NCBI GenBank assembly: GCA_902512065.1
Contig: CABXHU010000006.1
Location: 1-64,000 of the forward strand
Direction: 5' to 3'
From: an uncultured Bacteroidota bacterium
Lineage (GTDB): Bacteria > Bacteroidota > Bacteroidia > Flavobacteriales > Flavobacteriaceae
DNA: 64,000 nucleotides
This document shows positions 27,436 through 37,775 of this stretch, in pieces (position 1 is the first letter of the stretch; each line of letters opens with the position of its first letter). Both the position numbers and the translations under genes were made by a program. The notes under the pieces were generated by a model, which saw only the letters and a list, made by a program, of their open reading frames with translations, was not told the DNA's origin and did not search any database.

Positions 27436-29844
27436 ATGCAATCCTCTACATTAAAAAACATTTCTCTCTCATTTGAAGATTTCAAAAAAGAAATTATAAA
27501 TGATTATAAAATAGCTATTACTAGTAGAGAATGTAGTGTATTAGGAAGAAGAGAAGTTTTAAATGGAAAGGCAAGTTTTGGAATATTCGGAGATGGGAAA
27601 GAGTTGCCTCAAATTGCTATGGCCAAATCATTTAGAAATGGAGACTTTAGGTCAGGCTATTATAGAGACCAAACATTTATGATGGCTATTGGAGAGCTAA
27701 CTCCATTACAATATTTTTCTGCTTTATTTGCTCATACTGATCTTAAATATGACCCTATGAGTGCAGGAAGACAGATGAATAGCTCTTTTGCAAGTCACAG
27801 CCTGGATGACAACTACAATTGGAAGGACCTTACTTCTCAAAAAAATTCTAGCGCTGATTTATCTCCAACAGGAAGTCAAATGCCAAGACTTCTAGGTTTA
27901 GGACTAGCATCTAAAATATATAGAGAAAATAAAAGCTTGGAATCAAAAAATTTTTCTATAAAAGGCAATGAAGTTGCATGGGGAACTATCGGAGATTCTG
28001 CTACAAGCGAAGGTCTCTTTTTTGAGACAATTAATGCAGCTGGGGTTCTTCAAATTCCAGTAATTATTAGTATTTGGGATGACAATTATGGTATTTCTGT
28101 TCCTTCAAAATATCAAACAACTAAAGAAGATATTTCTAAAGTTTTAAGTGGTTTTCAAGCCGATGATGAAAATAAGGGATATGAAATAATAAAAGTTATG
28201 GGTTGGGATTATCCTAATCTAATTACCACTTATCAAAAAGCTGAAGAAATCTCAAGAACTAAGCATTCACCAGTTTTAGTTCATGTAAAGGAATTAACTC
28301 AACCTCTAGGACATTCAACTTCTGGATCTCATGAAAGATATAAATCTAAGAAAAGGTTAGAATGGGAAAAAGAGTTCGATTGTAATTCCAAAATGAGAGA
28401 TTGGATGATTGTTAATCAAATAAGCAATGAAGAAGAATTAAAGTCTATTGAGAATTCAGTTAAAAAAGAAGTTAGAGAAGCTGTAAGAAAAGCTAAAAAG
28501 TTATCTATATCAGAAACAAAAGACAACATATTAGAACTAACAAGTCAGATTAAGCATCTTTTTAATGAATCAATTGACCATAACATAGCTGAAATTCTAA
28601 ATGATCTAAATTCAATTAAAGAACCCTTAAAAAGAGAGTTTTTTGCTTGTTCTAGAAAAATAATACGTGAATTGATTAAGTTAAAATCTCCAAATACTCA
28701 AACACTAACTAATTGGCTAGAAAAGATTAAAAAAAATACTCAAACTGATTATAGTTCTCATTTATACAGTGAGTCGGCTTTTAGTCCTGTTAAAATCGAT
28801 GAAATTAAGCCAACATACAATGACAAATCAATAGATGAAGACGGAAGAATTATTATACGTGAGAATTTTGATGCTATTCTAAACAAGTATAAGAATGTTA
28901 TAATTTTTGGTCAAGATTCAGGTAAAATTGGTGGTGTTAATCAAGGCTTAGAAGGTCTCCAAGAGAAATATGGTGAAGTTAGAGTTTTTGATTCAGGGAT
29001 TAGAGAAGCCACAATAATAGGTCAAGGTATTGGTTTAGCACTCAGAGGCTTAAGACCTATTGCGGAAATTCAATATTTAGATTATTTACTATATGCTATC
29101 CAAATAATGAGTGATGATTTGGCAACCTTACACTACAGAACAAGAGGTAAACAAAAAGCTCCCCTTATTATTAGAACAAGAGGTCATAGATTAGAAGGAA
29201 TTTGGCACTCTGGATCACCAATGGGAGGGATTATAAATCTAATAAGAGGTATTTATGTTTTAGTTCCTAGAAACATGACTAAAGCTGCAGGTTTTTATAA
29301 TACACTATTAGAAGGAGATCAGCCTGCTTTAGTAATTGAATGTTTAAATAAATATAGATCTAAAGAGAAGCTTCCTGTAAATATTGGAGATTTCAATACA
29401 CCTATTGGCAAAGTTGATTATTTAACTACTGGAGAAGACATTACTATTGTTTCTTATGGTTCTACATTAGATCTTATTGAAAAAGCTGTTGAAGAATTAA
29501 GATCATTTAATATATCATGTGAGATTATTGACTGTCAATCATTAATACCTTTTGATATAGATCATGAGATTTCAAAAAGTATAGAAAAAACTAATCGTCT
29601 ATTAATAGTAGATGAAGATTTTTCTGGAGGCGCAAGTGCATATATTTTAAATGAGTTAATTTCAAATCAAAACATCTATGATTATCTAGATAGTTCGCCT
29701 AAATTATTAACTGCAAAAAATCATAGACCAGCATATGGGCAAGATGGAGATTATTTTTCAAAGCCATCAATGGATGATATATTTGATTCAGTATATGATA
29801 TAATGCATGAGTCAAACCCTGTAAAGTTTCCAAAAAACTTCTAA
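27436..29844 (+). CDS. Fused alpha/beta 2-oxoisovalerate (branched-chain) dehydrogenase E1 component
   Basis: N-terminal E1-alpha (GDSATSEGLFFETINAAGV, WDDNYGISVPS) followed by E1-beta (FGQDSGKIGGVNQGLEGLQEKYG ... DSGIREATIIGQGIGLALRGLRPIAEIQYLDYL). ATG at 27436; the track starts at a TTG. Confidence 0.93.
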   Translation: MQSSTLKNISLSFEDFKKEIINDYKIAITSRECSVLGRREVLNGKASFGIFGDGKELPQIAMAKSFRNGDFRSGYYRDQTFMMAIGELTPLQYFSALFAHTDLKYDPMSAGRQMNSSFASHSLDDNYNWKDLTSQKNSSADLSPTGSQMPRLLGLGLASKIYRENKSLESKNFSIKGNEVAWGTIGDSATSEGLFFETINAAGVLQIPVIISIWDDNYGISVPSKYQTTKEDISKVLSGFQADDENKGYEIIKVMGWDYPNLITTYQKAEEISRTKHSPVLVHVKELTQPLGHSTSGSHERYKSKKRLEWEKEFDCNSKMRDWMIVNQISNEEELKSIENSVKKEVREAVRKAKKLSISETKDNILELTSQIKHLFNESIDHNIAEILNDLNSIKEPLKREFFACSRKIIRELIKLKSPNTQTLTNWLEKIKKNTQTDYSSHLYSESAFSPVKIDEIKPTYNDKSIDEDGRIIIRENFDAILNKYKNVIIFGQDSGKIGGVNQGLEGLQEKYGEVRVFDSGIREATIIGQGIGLALRGLRPIAEIQYLDYLLYAIQIMSDDLATLHYRTRGKQKAPLIIRTRGHRLEGIWHSGSPMGGIINLIRGIYVLVPRNMTKAAGFYNTLLEGDQPALVIECLNKYRSKEKLPVNIGDFNTPIGKVDYLTTGEDITIVSYGSTLDLIEKAVEELRSFNISCEIIDCQSLIPFDIDHEISKSIEKTNRLLIVDEDFSGGASAYILNELISNQNIYDYLDSSPKLLTAKNHRPAYGQDGDYFSKPSMDDIFDSVYDIMHESNPVKFPKNF

Positions 29845-30845
29845 GAAACTATTCTACTAATCATTTCTTTTAACAAATCTAAATGACTAATATTTTTTGC
29901 TCCACTACCCTTGCTTTTTAAATCATATTCCCTAATAATTGAAATAACCTCAGTAACTTCTTTAATTGAATAGTTTTTTGAAGCTCTGTTATATTCTGAG
30001 ATAAAAAATGGATTTATTTTTAAAATTGTAGCTTTTTTTGAATCTGGAATTGAATCATTAGCATGATACAGTAACAACTTAGAAAAGAAATTAAATACCA
30101 TAGATATTGTAACTACTAAAGGATTAGAATTTGAGTTTTTTGAAAAATAATCGGCTATTTGAAAAGCTTTAAACCTATTCTTCTCACTAATAGCTTTTCT
30201 TAATTCAAAATTGTTATATTCTTTGGAAATACCAATATATTTTTCAATATCTATATCTGAAATTTCCTTTTCATCCTTCTTTAATTGAATTAATTTATTT
30301 AGTTCATTAGTAATTTTGTTTAAATCCGAACCCAGATAATCTACAATCATTGCAACAGCCTTATTAGATGCTTTTATATTTTTTTCTGATAGCTGCTGGT
30401 TAATCCATTGCTGCACCTGATTTTCATATAGTTTTTTACTTTCTAAAACAGTTCCATTTTTAGCTATTGATTTATATAAGCTCTTTCTTTTATCTAATGT
30501 TTTGTGTTTGTAATTAATTATAAGAATTGTTGAATCTAAAAAATTGTTAGTATATGAAGTTAACTGATCAATTGTTCTAGACAGATCTTGAGCTTCCTTA
30601 ATAACAACTAATTGGAATTTAGACATTAAAGGGAATTTTTTACATATTGATATTATTTCATCAACACTTGTATCCTTCCCATATAAAACATTAAGATTGA
30701 ATTCTTTTTCAGATTCTGAAATAGAATTATTTATAATTAGATTAGTAATTTTATTAATATAAAACTCCTCTTCTCCCATAAGTAGATATATGGGGGAAAA
30801 CTTCTTAGATTGAATATCATTTTCTATTTGCTTAAACAAATTCAT
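29841..30845 (-). CDS. holA: DNA polymerase III subunit delta
   Basis: PIYLLMGEEEFYINKITNLI, KFQLVVIKEAQDL, LGSDLNKITNELNKL. Confidence 0.92.
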   Translation of the reverse strand: MNLFKQIENDIQSKKFSPIYLLMGEEEFYINKITNLIINNSISESEKEFNLNVLYGKDTSVDEIISICKKFPLMSKFQLVVIKEAQDLSRTIDQLTSYTNNFLDSTILIINYKHKTLDKRKSLYKSIAKNGTVLESKKLYENQVQQWINQQLSEKNIKASNKAVAMIVDYLGSDLNKITNELNKLIQLKKDEKEISDIDIEKYIGISKEYNNFELRKAISEKNRFKAFQIADYFSKNSNSNPLVVTISMVFNFFSKLLLYHANDSIPDSKKATILKINPFFISEYNRASKNYSIKEVTEVISIIREYDLKSKGSGAKNISHLDLLKEMISRIVS

Positions 30846-30867
30846 TAAAAAATACGAAATTTGAATT

Positions 30868-31311
30868 ATGATAGATTTGTGTTTCCCAAATTATGAATTT
30901 AGAATCAAAAATAAACATAACAAGAAATATATTTTTGATCTGATTCGTAAAAAATTCGTTCTATTAACCCCTGAAGAATGGGTCAGGCAAAATTGTATTA
31001 TGTTTTTAATTAACGAGCAAAAGATTCCCAAAATGCTTATAAATGTTGAAAAGAAACTAAAAGTAAATAATCTGACCAAACGATATGATATAATTGTATA
31101 TAATCCAAATGGTTCAGTATTCCTATTGGTAGAGTGTAAATCTCCTAAGATAAATCTTAATCAAGAAACATTTAATCAAATATCAATTTATAATAGTGAA
31201 ATTATTTCAAAATATTTGATGTTGACAAATGGACTATATAACTATTACTGTAGCATAGATTATTCTAATCAATGTTATAAGTTTGTAAAAGATTTTCCAA
31301 AATATAAATGA
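30868..31311 (+). CDS. Stand-alone HsdR N-terminal-domain (HSDR_N) protein
   Basis: LLTPEEWVRQNCIMFLINEQKIPKMLINVEKKL ... KRYDIIVYNPNGSVFLLVECKSPKINLNQETFNQISIYN; D...ExK as in PD-(D/E)XK nucleases. Confidence 0.88.
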   Translation: MIDLCFPNYEFRIKNKHNKKYIFDLIRKKFVLLTPEEWVRQNCIMFLINEQKIPKMLINVEKKLKVNNLTKRYDIIVYNPNGSVFLLVECKSPKINLNQETFNQISIYNSEIISKYLMLTNGLYNYYCSIDYSNQCYKFVKDFPKYK

Positions 31312-32294
31312 AAACAGCAGTAGCAATATTAAATTGGAATGGTTTAAGTTTATTAAAACAGTTTTTACCCTCAGTTGTTAGTAATACTCCAAATGATATT
31401 GACATATACATTATTGATAATGGATCAAGTGATGACTCTATAGATTTTGTAAAAAGAAACTTTAATAATATTAAGATTATTGATTTAGAAATGAATTATG
31501 GTTATGCACATGGATATAACCTAGCCATTAAAAAAATTGATGCTGATATAATTTGCCTTTTAAATAATGACGTAGAAGTATCAGCTAATTGGACGTATCC
31601 AATATTAGAGCTTTTTAAATTAGAAGAAAATACTGCAATAATTCAACCTAAACTACTTGACTATAATAATAAAAACATGTTTGATTATGCTGGTGCTGCT
31701 GGTGGTTTCTTAGATAAATTTGGATATCCTTATTGTAGGGGTAGAATCCATAATGCTATTGAAAAAGATATTGGACAATATGATGATATTTCAAAAATAT
31801 TTTGGGCTTGTGGAGCTTGTTTCTTTATTAGAAAAGAGGTTTTTGATTTAGCTAAGGGGTTTGATTCAGATTTTTGGGCACATATGGAAGAGATTGATCT
31901 ATGTTGGAGGGTACAAAATTTAGGCTATGATGTCAAATACCACTATAAATCCAAAGTATATCATCTAAATGGCGGTACGTTAAATAAAGGAAATCATAAA
32001 AAGACTTACCTAAATTTCAGAAATCAATTATATATGCTTACAAAAAATTACAAGGACAATTTATTTGTGTTATTATTTTTTAAATTTTTTATTGATTTAA
32101 TAGTTTCTGTTTTCTATCTGTTGACAAAGGGGATAAAACATAGCTTAGCAATATTTACAGGATATATTTCGTTTTATAAAAGATTGACCCATTTAATAGG
32201 CTTAAGAAAAAAATTAAATAGAAAAATCAAACATTATAGTACTTATAGTATTATTTTTTATTTCATAGGGTTAAAAAGATTAAAAAAAGTATAA
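31308..32294 (+). CDS. Glycosyltransferase family 2
   Basis: VAILNWNGLSLLKQFLPSV, DNGSSDDSI, LLNNDVEVS, FWAHMEEIDLCWRVQNLG. Confidence 0.93.
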   Translation: MKTAVAILNWNGLSLLKQFLPSVVSNTPNDIDIYIIDNGSSDDSIDFVKRNFNNIKIIDLEMNYGYAHGYNLAIKKIDADIICLLNNDVEVSANWTYPILELFKLEENTAIIQPKLLDYNNKNMFDYAGAAGGFLDKFGYPYCRGRIHNAIEKDIGQYDDISKIFWACGACFFIRKEVFDLAKGFDSDFWAHMEEIDLCWRVQNLGYDVKYHYKSKVYHLNGGTLNKGNHKKTYLNFRNQLYMLTKNYKDNLFVLLFFKFFIDLIVSVFYLLTKGIKHSLAIFTGYISFYKRLTHLIGLRKKLNRKIKHYSTYSIIFYFIGLKRLKKV

Positions 32295-32352
32295 TTAAAA
32301 ATTATCTTTTTTTTACTTTTATAGAAGGATTATTAAAATAAAAAAATCAAAA

Positions 32353-33210
32353 ATGAAAAAAACAGTTTTATTATGTTTAGGAGCATTATTTGTAATGTCT
32401 TCTTGTGTCTCTAAAAAAGAATTTACTTCTTTAGAAAATAGACACAAAAAAACTCAAGACTTATTGAATACAGCTACTATTAAACTAAATTCATGTCTTG
32501 AAGAAAAAAGCTCAGCAGAAACTCTTGTTGTTGCTTATAAAGAAAGAGTTGGTGATTTAAAAAGAAGAAATGATCAGTTATTTATTCAATCTAAAGATTA
32601 TTTAGAACTTACAGCAAAAAGTGCAGATAATCTTGAAAAATCTCTAGAAAGCATGCAAGAAAAAGATCTTAAAATTACAAGATTGCAAGATGCACTTACT
32701 AGAAAAGATAGTGTAACACTAGCTATTGTAACCAGTCTTAAGAAAGAAATTGGAATAAATGATCCTGACATAGAGGTTAATGTAGAAAAGGGTGTAGTAT
32801 TTATTTCATTGTCTGATAAACTTTTATTTAAAACTGGAAGCTATGTAGTATCTGAACGAGCTAAAGAAATTTTAGCAAAAGTAGCAGTAGTAGTAAACGG
32901 AAAACCAGATTTTGAATGTATGGTAGAAGGTCATACTGATAGTAGATCCTATGAAGGTGGTGTATTGCAAGATAACTGGGATTTAAGTGTTAAAAGAGCG
33001 ACTTCTATTGTAAGAGTGCTTCAAGAACTAGATGTTAATCCAGGTAGGTTAATTGCTGCTGGAAGAAGTTATTTTGATCCTCTTGTTGATAATGAAACTG
33101 CAGAGAATAGAGCTATTAACAGACGTACTAGAATTGTTATTATGCCAAAAATTGATCAATTCTATGATATGATTGAAAAAGAAATGAAGAATTTAACATC
33201 AGGAAGTTAA
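32353..33210 (+). CDS. OmpA family lipoprotein
   Basis: Lipobox VMSSCVS; coiled-coil then VEGHTDSRSYEGG...DLSVKRATSIVRVL...AAGRSYFDPL...NRRTRIVI. Confidence 0.94.
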   Translation: MKKTVLLCLGALFVMSSCVSKKEFTSLENRHKKTQDLLNTATIKLNSCLEEKSSAETLVVAYKERVGDLKRRNDQLFIQSKDYLELTAKSADNLEKSLESMQEKDLKITRLQDALTRKDSVTLAIVTSLKKEIGINDPDIEVNVEKGVVFISLSDKLLFKTGSYVVSERAKEILAKVAVVVNGKPDFECMVEGHTDSRSYEGGVLQDNWDLSVKRATSIVRVLQELDVNPGRLIAAGRSYFDPLVDNETAENRAINRRTRIVIMPKIDQFYDMIEKEMKNLTSGS

Positions 33211-33224
33211 ATTCTTATAAACAC

Positions 33225-33258
33225 TATAAAAAACCCAGTCTTTACGATTGGGTTTTTT
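33225..33258. terminator. Bidirectional Rho-independent terminator
   Basis: AAACCCAGTC-TTTAC-GATTGGGTTT stem-loop (one G-U) with A tract 5' and T tract 3', between convergent ompA-like and helicase genes. Confidence 0.9.
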
Positions 33259-35531
33259 TATGAGATAATTTTAAGTTTTGCAAACCTTAACAATAATTTT
33301 TTCAGACCTCCTTTTTCAAAATTAATTTCAGCTTTTACATCATTCCCTTTACCTTCTAATTTTAACACCTCACCTTTTCCAAATCTTATATGACTTACAA
33401 TATTCCCTACGATTAAATTATTGTCAAATAAATTAGTTTTAATATTACTTTTACTCAGTTTTACATAATTTGAAGAGATATTAGGCTTAGGTTTTTTATA
33501 TCTAATATTCTTTTTATTAAAACTTCTATTAATATTGTTAAAGGATAGATTAGATTGCCTGCTAGAAATAGGAGTTAAAATATTAATATATTTTTCGTCT
33601 ATCTCATCAATAAATCTGCTTGGCTCTGAATCAATCAATTTTCCCCATCTATATCTAGTATTAACATAGCTAAGATTTACTTCTTTCTCAGCTCGCGTTA
33701 ATGCAACATAAAATAATCTTCTTTCTTCTTCTAGCTCATCTCTTGAGTTAATATTCATTGCGCTAGGAAAGAGGTTTTCTTCTAAACCTACTATATATAC
33801 ACATGGAAATTCAAGTCCTTTTGCTAAATGAATAGTCATTAATGAAACCTTATCTTGACCTTCAGTATTCTGATCAAAGTCAGTAACAAGAGCAACATCT
33901 TGTAAAAAATCTTCAATGGTTGGTTTTAATTGGGTATTCTGAGATTGAAAATCTACAAAATCTTTTACCCCGTTTAATAACTCTTCAATATTTTGCATTC
34001 TACTAATACTTTCTATTGTTTCCTCATCTTTATACAATTTATAGATTCCTGAAGACCTTATTACCTCTTCAGTTATTTCAAAGGCGTCTGATTCTGTTAA
34101 CATTAATTTTGTTTTTTCAACTAAAAGCACAAAATCACTAATTTTACTTCTTATTTTTGCACTAATATTTCCATTGTATTTATCAATATTTTTTGCTACA
34201 TCATAAATAGTTGTTTTACTTTGCTTAGATTCTACAATTAGCTTATCAATAGAAGTTTGACCTATACCCCTTGGAGGAAAATTAATTATTCGTTTAAATG
34301 CTTCTTCATCTGAATTATTTACAATTAATCTTAAATACGCCAGAATATCTTTAATTTCCTTTCTTTGATAGAAAGAAAGACCTCCATATACCCTATAAGG
34401 AATATTTTTTTTTCTTAATGAATCTTCAAAAGCTCTAGATTGAGCATTAGTTCTGTATAGGATGACAAAATCTTTGTTTTTGTATTGATTTTTCATCTTT
34501 GTCTCAAATATTGAACTAGCTACAAACCTGCCTTCTTCCCCATCAGTAAGTAATCTTGTAACATTAATTTTTGATCCCATTTCATTTTCAGTCCAAACAA
34601 CTTTATCAAGTTTATTCTCATTCTTATCAATTAAACTGTTTGCTGCATTAACAATGTTTTTTGTCGATCTATAATTTTGTTCAAGCCTAAATATATTTAC
34701 ATCATCATAGTGTCTTTGAAAATTTAATATATTTTTTATGTTAGCTCCCCTAAAGCTGTAAATACTCTGAGCATCATCTCCAACTACACAAATATTTTGA
34801 AATTTATCTGATAATGCCTTTATAATAAGATACTGAGAATGATTTGTGTCTTGATATTCGTCGACTAATATATACCTAAATAAATTTTGATATTTCGCTA
34901 AGACTTCAGGAAATTTTGACAATAACTCATTTGTTTTTAATAGCAGATCATCAAAATCCATTGCCCCTGCCTTAAAACACCTGCTTATATACTCTACATA
35001 TACATCAATAAAATTTATACGCTTAGCTATTTTATCTGATTCAATTAAATCATTATTTTGTCTATATGCTTTGGGAGTAATAAGACTGTTCTTAAGTGAA
35101 GATATCCTAGAAAATATACTCTTATATTTGTATATCTCTTTATCTAAATTAAGCTCTTTAATTATCGATGAAACTAATTTTTGTGAATCTTCTGTATCAT
35201 AAATTGTGAAATTTGATGTATAACCTATTTTTTCCGCTTCAATTCTTAATATTCTAGCAAAGACTGAATGGAATGTACCCATCCACAAGTTTTTTGCTTC
35301 ATCTCCAACAATCATTGCAATTCTCTCTTTCATCTCACGAGCTGCTTTATTTGTAAAAGTCAATGCTAAAATGTTGAAAGGATCTACACCTTTAGTCATC
35401 AAATAAGCAATTTTATAGGTTAAAACTCTAGTCTTACCTGATCCTGCTCCTGCAATTACAATCATTGGCCCATCTGTTTGTAAAGTTGCTTTTAGTTGAG
35501 CCTCATTAAGATTATTTAAATAATTATTCAA
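33258..35531 (-). CDS. UvrD/PcrA-type superfamily 1 DNA helicase
   Basis: AGAGSGKTRVLTYKIAYL, LVDEYQDTNHSQY, QNYRSTKNIVNAAN, MTIHLAKGLEFPCVYIVGLEENLFP, YVALTRAEKE. Confidence 0.96.
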   Translation of the reverse strand: MNNYLNNLNEAQLKATLQTDGPMIVIAGAGSGKTRVLTYKIAYLMTKGVDPFNILALTFTNKAAREMKERIAMIVGDEAKNLWMGTFHSVFARILRIEAEKIGYTSNFTIYDTEDSQKLVSSIIKELNLDKEIYKYKSIFSRISSLKNSLITPKAYRQNNDLIESDKIAKRINFIDVYVEYISRCFKAGAMDFDDLLLKTNELLSKFPEVLAKYQNLFRYILVDEYQDTNHSQYLIIKALSDKFQNICVVGDDAQSIYSFRGANIKNILNFQRHYDDVNIFRLEQNYRSTKNIVNAANSLIDKNENKLDKVVWTENEMGSKINVTRLLTDGEEGRFVASSIFETKMKNQYKNKDFVILYRTNAQSRAFEDSLRKKNIPYRVYGGLSFYQRKEIKDILAYLRLIVNNSDEEAFKRIINFPPRGIGQTSIDKLIVESKQSKTTIYDVAKNIDKYNGNISAKIRSKISDFVLLVEKTKLMLTESDAFEITEEVIRSSGIYKLYKDEETIESISRMQNIEELLNGVKDFVDFQSQNTQLKPTIEDFLQDVALVTDFDQNTEGQDKVSLMTIHLAKGLEFPCVYIVGLEENLFPSAMNINSRDELEEERRLFYVALTRAEKEVNLSYVNTRYRWGKLIDSEPSRFIDEIDEKYINILTPISSRQSNLSFNNINRSFNKKNIRYKKPKPNISSNYVKLSKSNIKTNLFDNNLIVGNIVSHIRFGKGEVLKLEGKGNDVKAEINFEKGGLKKLLLRFAKLKIIS

Positions 35532-35669
35532 TTCAATATCATTTATAGTGAAATTAATTAATGTATTTATTAATTGATATTAGAAAAATGAAATTTTATA
35601 AACAAATTCTCTTCTATAAATTATTAGAATTAAACCTATAAGAATTTAAAATATATTAATTTTAATAAT

Positions 35670-37775
35670 ATGAACATCAGTTTATTAAAAACACCTATTG
35701 ATTATCTTAAAGGAGTTGGTCCTAATAGATCTAAACTTTTCAAAAAAGAACTTAATATATTCACTTTTCAAGATCTTTTAAGTTTTTTTCCATATAGGTA
35801 TGTAGATAAAACTAAATATCATAAAATCAATGAAATACAGAACACGAAGTCTGAAATTCAACTAATAGGAAAAATAGTTGACATTTACGAGGTAGGTATT
35901 CCAAGAAAAAAAAGATTAATTGCAAAAATCAAAGACGATACTGGTTTTATAGAGTTGGTTTGGTTTAAATCCCACAAATGGATTAAAGAAAATCTTAAAT
36001 TAAATAAAAATTATATTATTTATGGGAGACCTAACCTGTTTAATGGTATATATAATATTCCTCATCCAGAACTTGAATTATATAAAAAAGAAACTTTAAA
36101 GTTAAGATCATCATTGGATCCTATCTATCCATCAACTGAAAATTTATTAAAACGAGGTATTACTAATAAAGTTATTAGGAGTATTATTAAAGATTTATTA
36201 CTTGAAATAAATTCAAAATTTATTGAAACTCTGCCTGAATATATTACTAAAGAATTTAATTTATTAGATAAGAATAGTGCAATTGTAAATATTCATTTAC
36301 CTAAATCTAATAAGATATTAATGGAATCCATTAAAAGATTAAAATTTGAAGAACTTTTCTATCTTCAATTACAGTTAATTAAAAAAAATATAAATAGAAA
36401 AGAGAAAATTAAAGGGTATGACTTTAAAAAAGTTGGAAATGTATTTAATTCCTTTTACAATAATCATCTAAAGTTTAGCTTAACAAATGCACAAAAAAGA
36501 GTTTTAAAGGAAATTCGCAATGATTTAGGCAGTAATGCGCAAATGAATAGACTCCTGCAAGGAGATGTTGGCTCAGGGAAAACTATAATTGCATTTATGG
36601 CAACCTTAATTGCAATTGATAATAATTTCCAGGCATGTATAATGGCTCCAACTGAAATTTTGTCAGTTCAACATTATAATAATTATAAAGACATATGTAA
36701 GTCCTTGAATATCAATATACAAATACTTACTGGATCAACTAAAACTTTAGAAAAAAATAGAATCTATAGCGAACTTGAGAATGGAAAAATACAACTACTT
36801 ATTGGTACGCATGCTTTAATAGAAGATAAGGTTAAATTCAATAATCTTGGGATAGCAATTATAGACGAGCAACACAAGTTTGGAGTTGCACAAAGAAGTA
36901 AGTTGTGGAAAAAAAATGTTTTACCACCGCACATTTTAATTATGACAGCAACTCCAATCCCAAGAACACTGGCAATGTCTGTGTATGGAGATCTTGATAT
37001 TTCAGTAATTGATGAAATGCCTCCAGGAAGGAAAGATATAGTTACTGTACATAGAAAAGAAAATAGCCGTTTAAAGGTAATTCGATTTTTAAGGGAAGAA
37101 ATATTAAAGGGCAGGCAAATTTATATAGTTTATCCTCTTATAAAAGAAAGTGAGAAAATGGATTACAAGGACTTAGAAGATGGATATGATAGTATATTAA
37201 GAGACTTCCCTTTACCTGAATATCAAATTTCCATAGTACATGGAAAAATGAAGGCGCAAGACAAAGATTATGAAATGGAAAGATTTATCTCTGGAAAAAC
37301 AAACATATTGGTATCTACAACAGTAATTGAAGTCGGAGTTGATATTCCCAATGCTTCTGTAATGATAATAGAGAGCGCTGAGAGATTTGGCTTATCTCAA
37401 CTTCATCAATTAAGAGGAAGAGTAGGAAGAGGTGAGCATAAGAGTTATTGTATATTAATGACTGGAAATAAAACCACCAATGACAGTAAAACTCGAATAG
37501 ATACTATGGTTAAATCAAATGATGGTTTTGTAATTGCAGAAAAAGATTTAGAATTAAGAGGTCCGGGAAATATAATGGGAACTCAACAAAGCGGAATAAT
37601 TCCTCTTAAAATAGCTAGCCTTATAGAAGATAAAATTATGATTAGTACAATTAGAAAATATGTTAGAGAAATTCTTTCTTTAGATAAAAATATATCTAAA
37701 AACAAAAACAGAATTATTTTAGAAACCTACAAACACCTAAATAAAAATAATGACATATGGAATTATATTAGCTAA
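35670..37775 (+). CDS. recG: ATP-dependent DNA helicase RecG
   Basis: Wedge domain DYLKGVGPNRSKLF; LLQGDVGSGKTIIAFMA, IDEQHKFGVAQR, TATPIPRTLAM, ESAERFGLSQLHQLRGRVGRG. Confidence 0.97.
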   Translation: MNISLLKTPIDYLKGVGPNRSKLFKKELNIFTFQDLLSFFPYRYVDKTKYHKINEIQNTKSEIQLIGKIVDIYEVGIPRKKRLIAKIKDDTGFIELVWFKSHKWIKENLKLNKNYIIYGRPNLFNGIYNIPHPELELYKKETLKLRSSLDPIYPSTENLLKRGITNKVIRSIIKDLLLEINSKFIETLPEYITKEFNLLDKNSAIVNIHLPKSNKILMESIKRLKFEELFYLQLQLIKKNINRKEKIKGYDFKKVGNVFNSFYNNHLKFSLTNAQKRVLKEIRNDLGSNAQMNRLLQGDVGSGKTIIAFMATLIAIDNNFQACIMAPTEILSVQHYNNYKDICKSLNINIQILTGSTKTLEKNRIYSELENGKIQLLIGTHALIEDKVKFNNLGIAIIDEQHKFGVAQRSKLWKKNVLPPHILIMTATPIPRTLAMSVYGDLDISVIDEMPPGRKDIVTVHRKENSRLKVIRFLREEILKGRQIYIVYPLIKESEKMDYKDLEDGYDSILRDFPLPEYQISIVHGKMKAQDKDYEMERFISGKTNILVSTTVIEVGVDIPNASVMIIESAERFGLSQLHQLRGRVGRGEHKSYCILMTGNKTTNDSKTRIDTMVKSNDGFVIAEKDLELRGPGNIMGTQQSGIIPLKIASLIEDKIMISTIRKYVREILSLDKNISKNKNRIILETYKHLNKNNDIWNYIS

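Noticed and set aside
30868-31311. Possible restriction-modification/defence locus
   Set aside because: Only a lone HsdR_N domain; no methylase, specificity subunit, helicase motor or other defence gene nearby.
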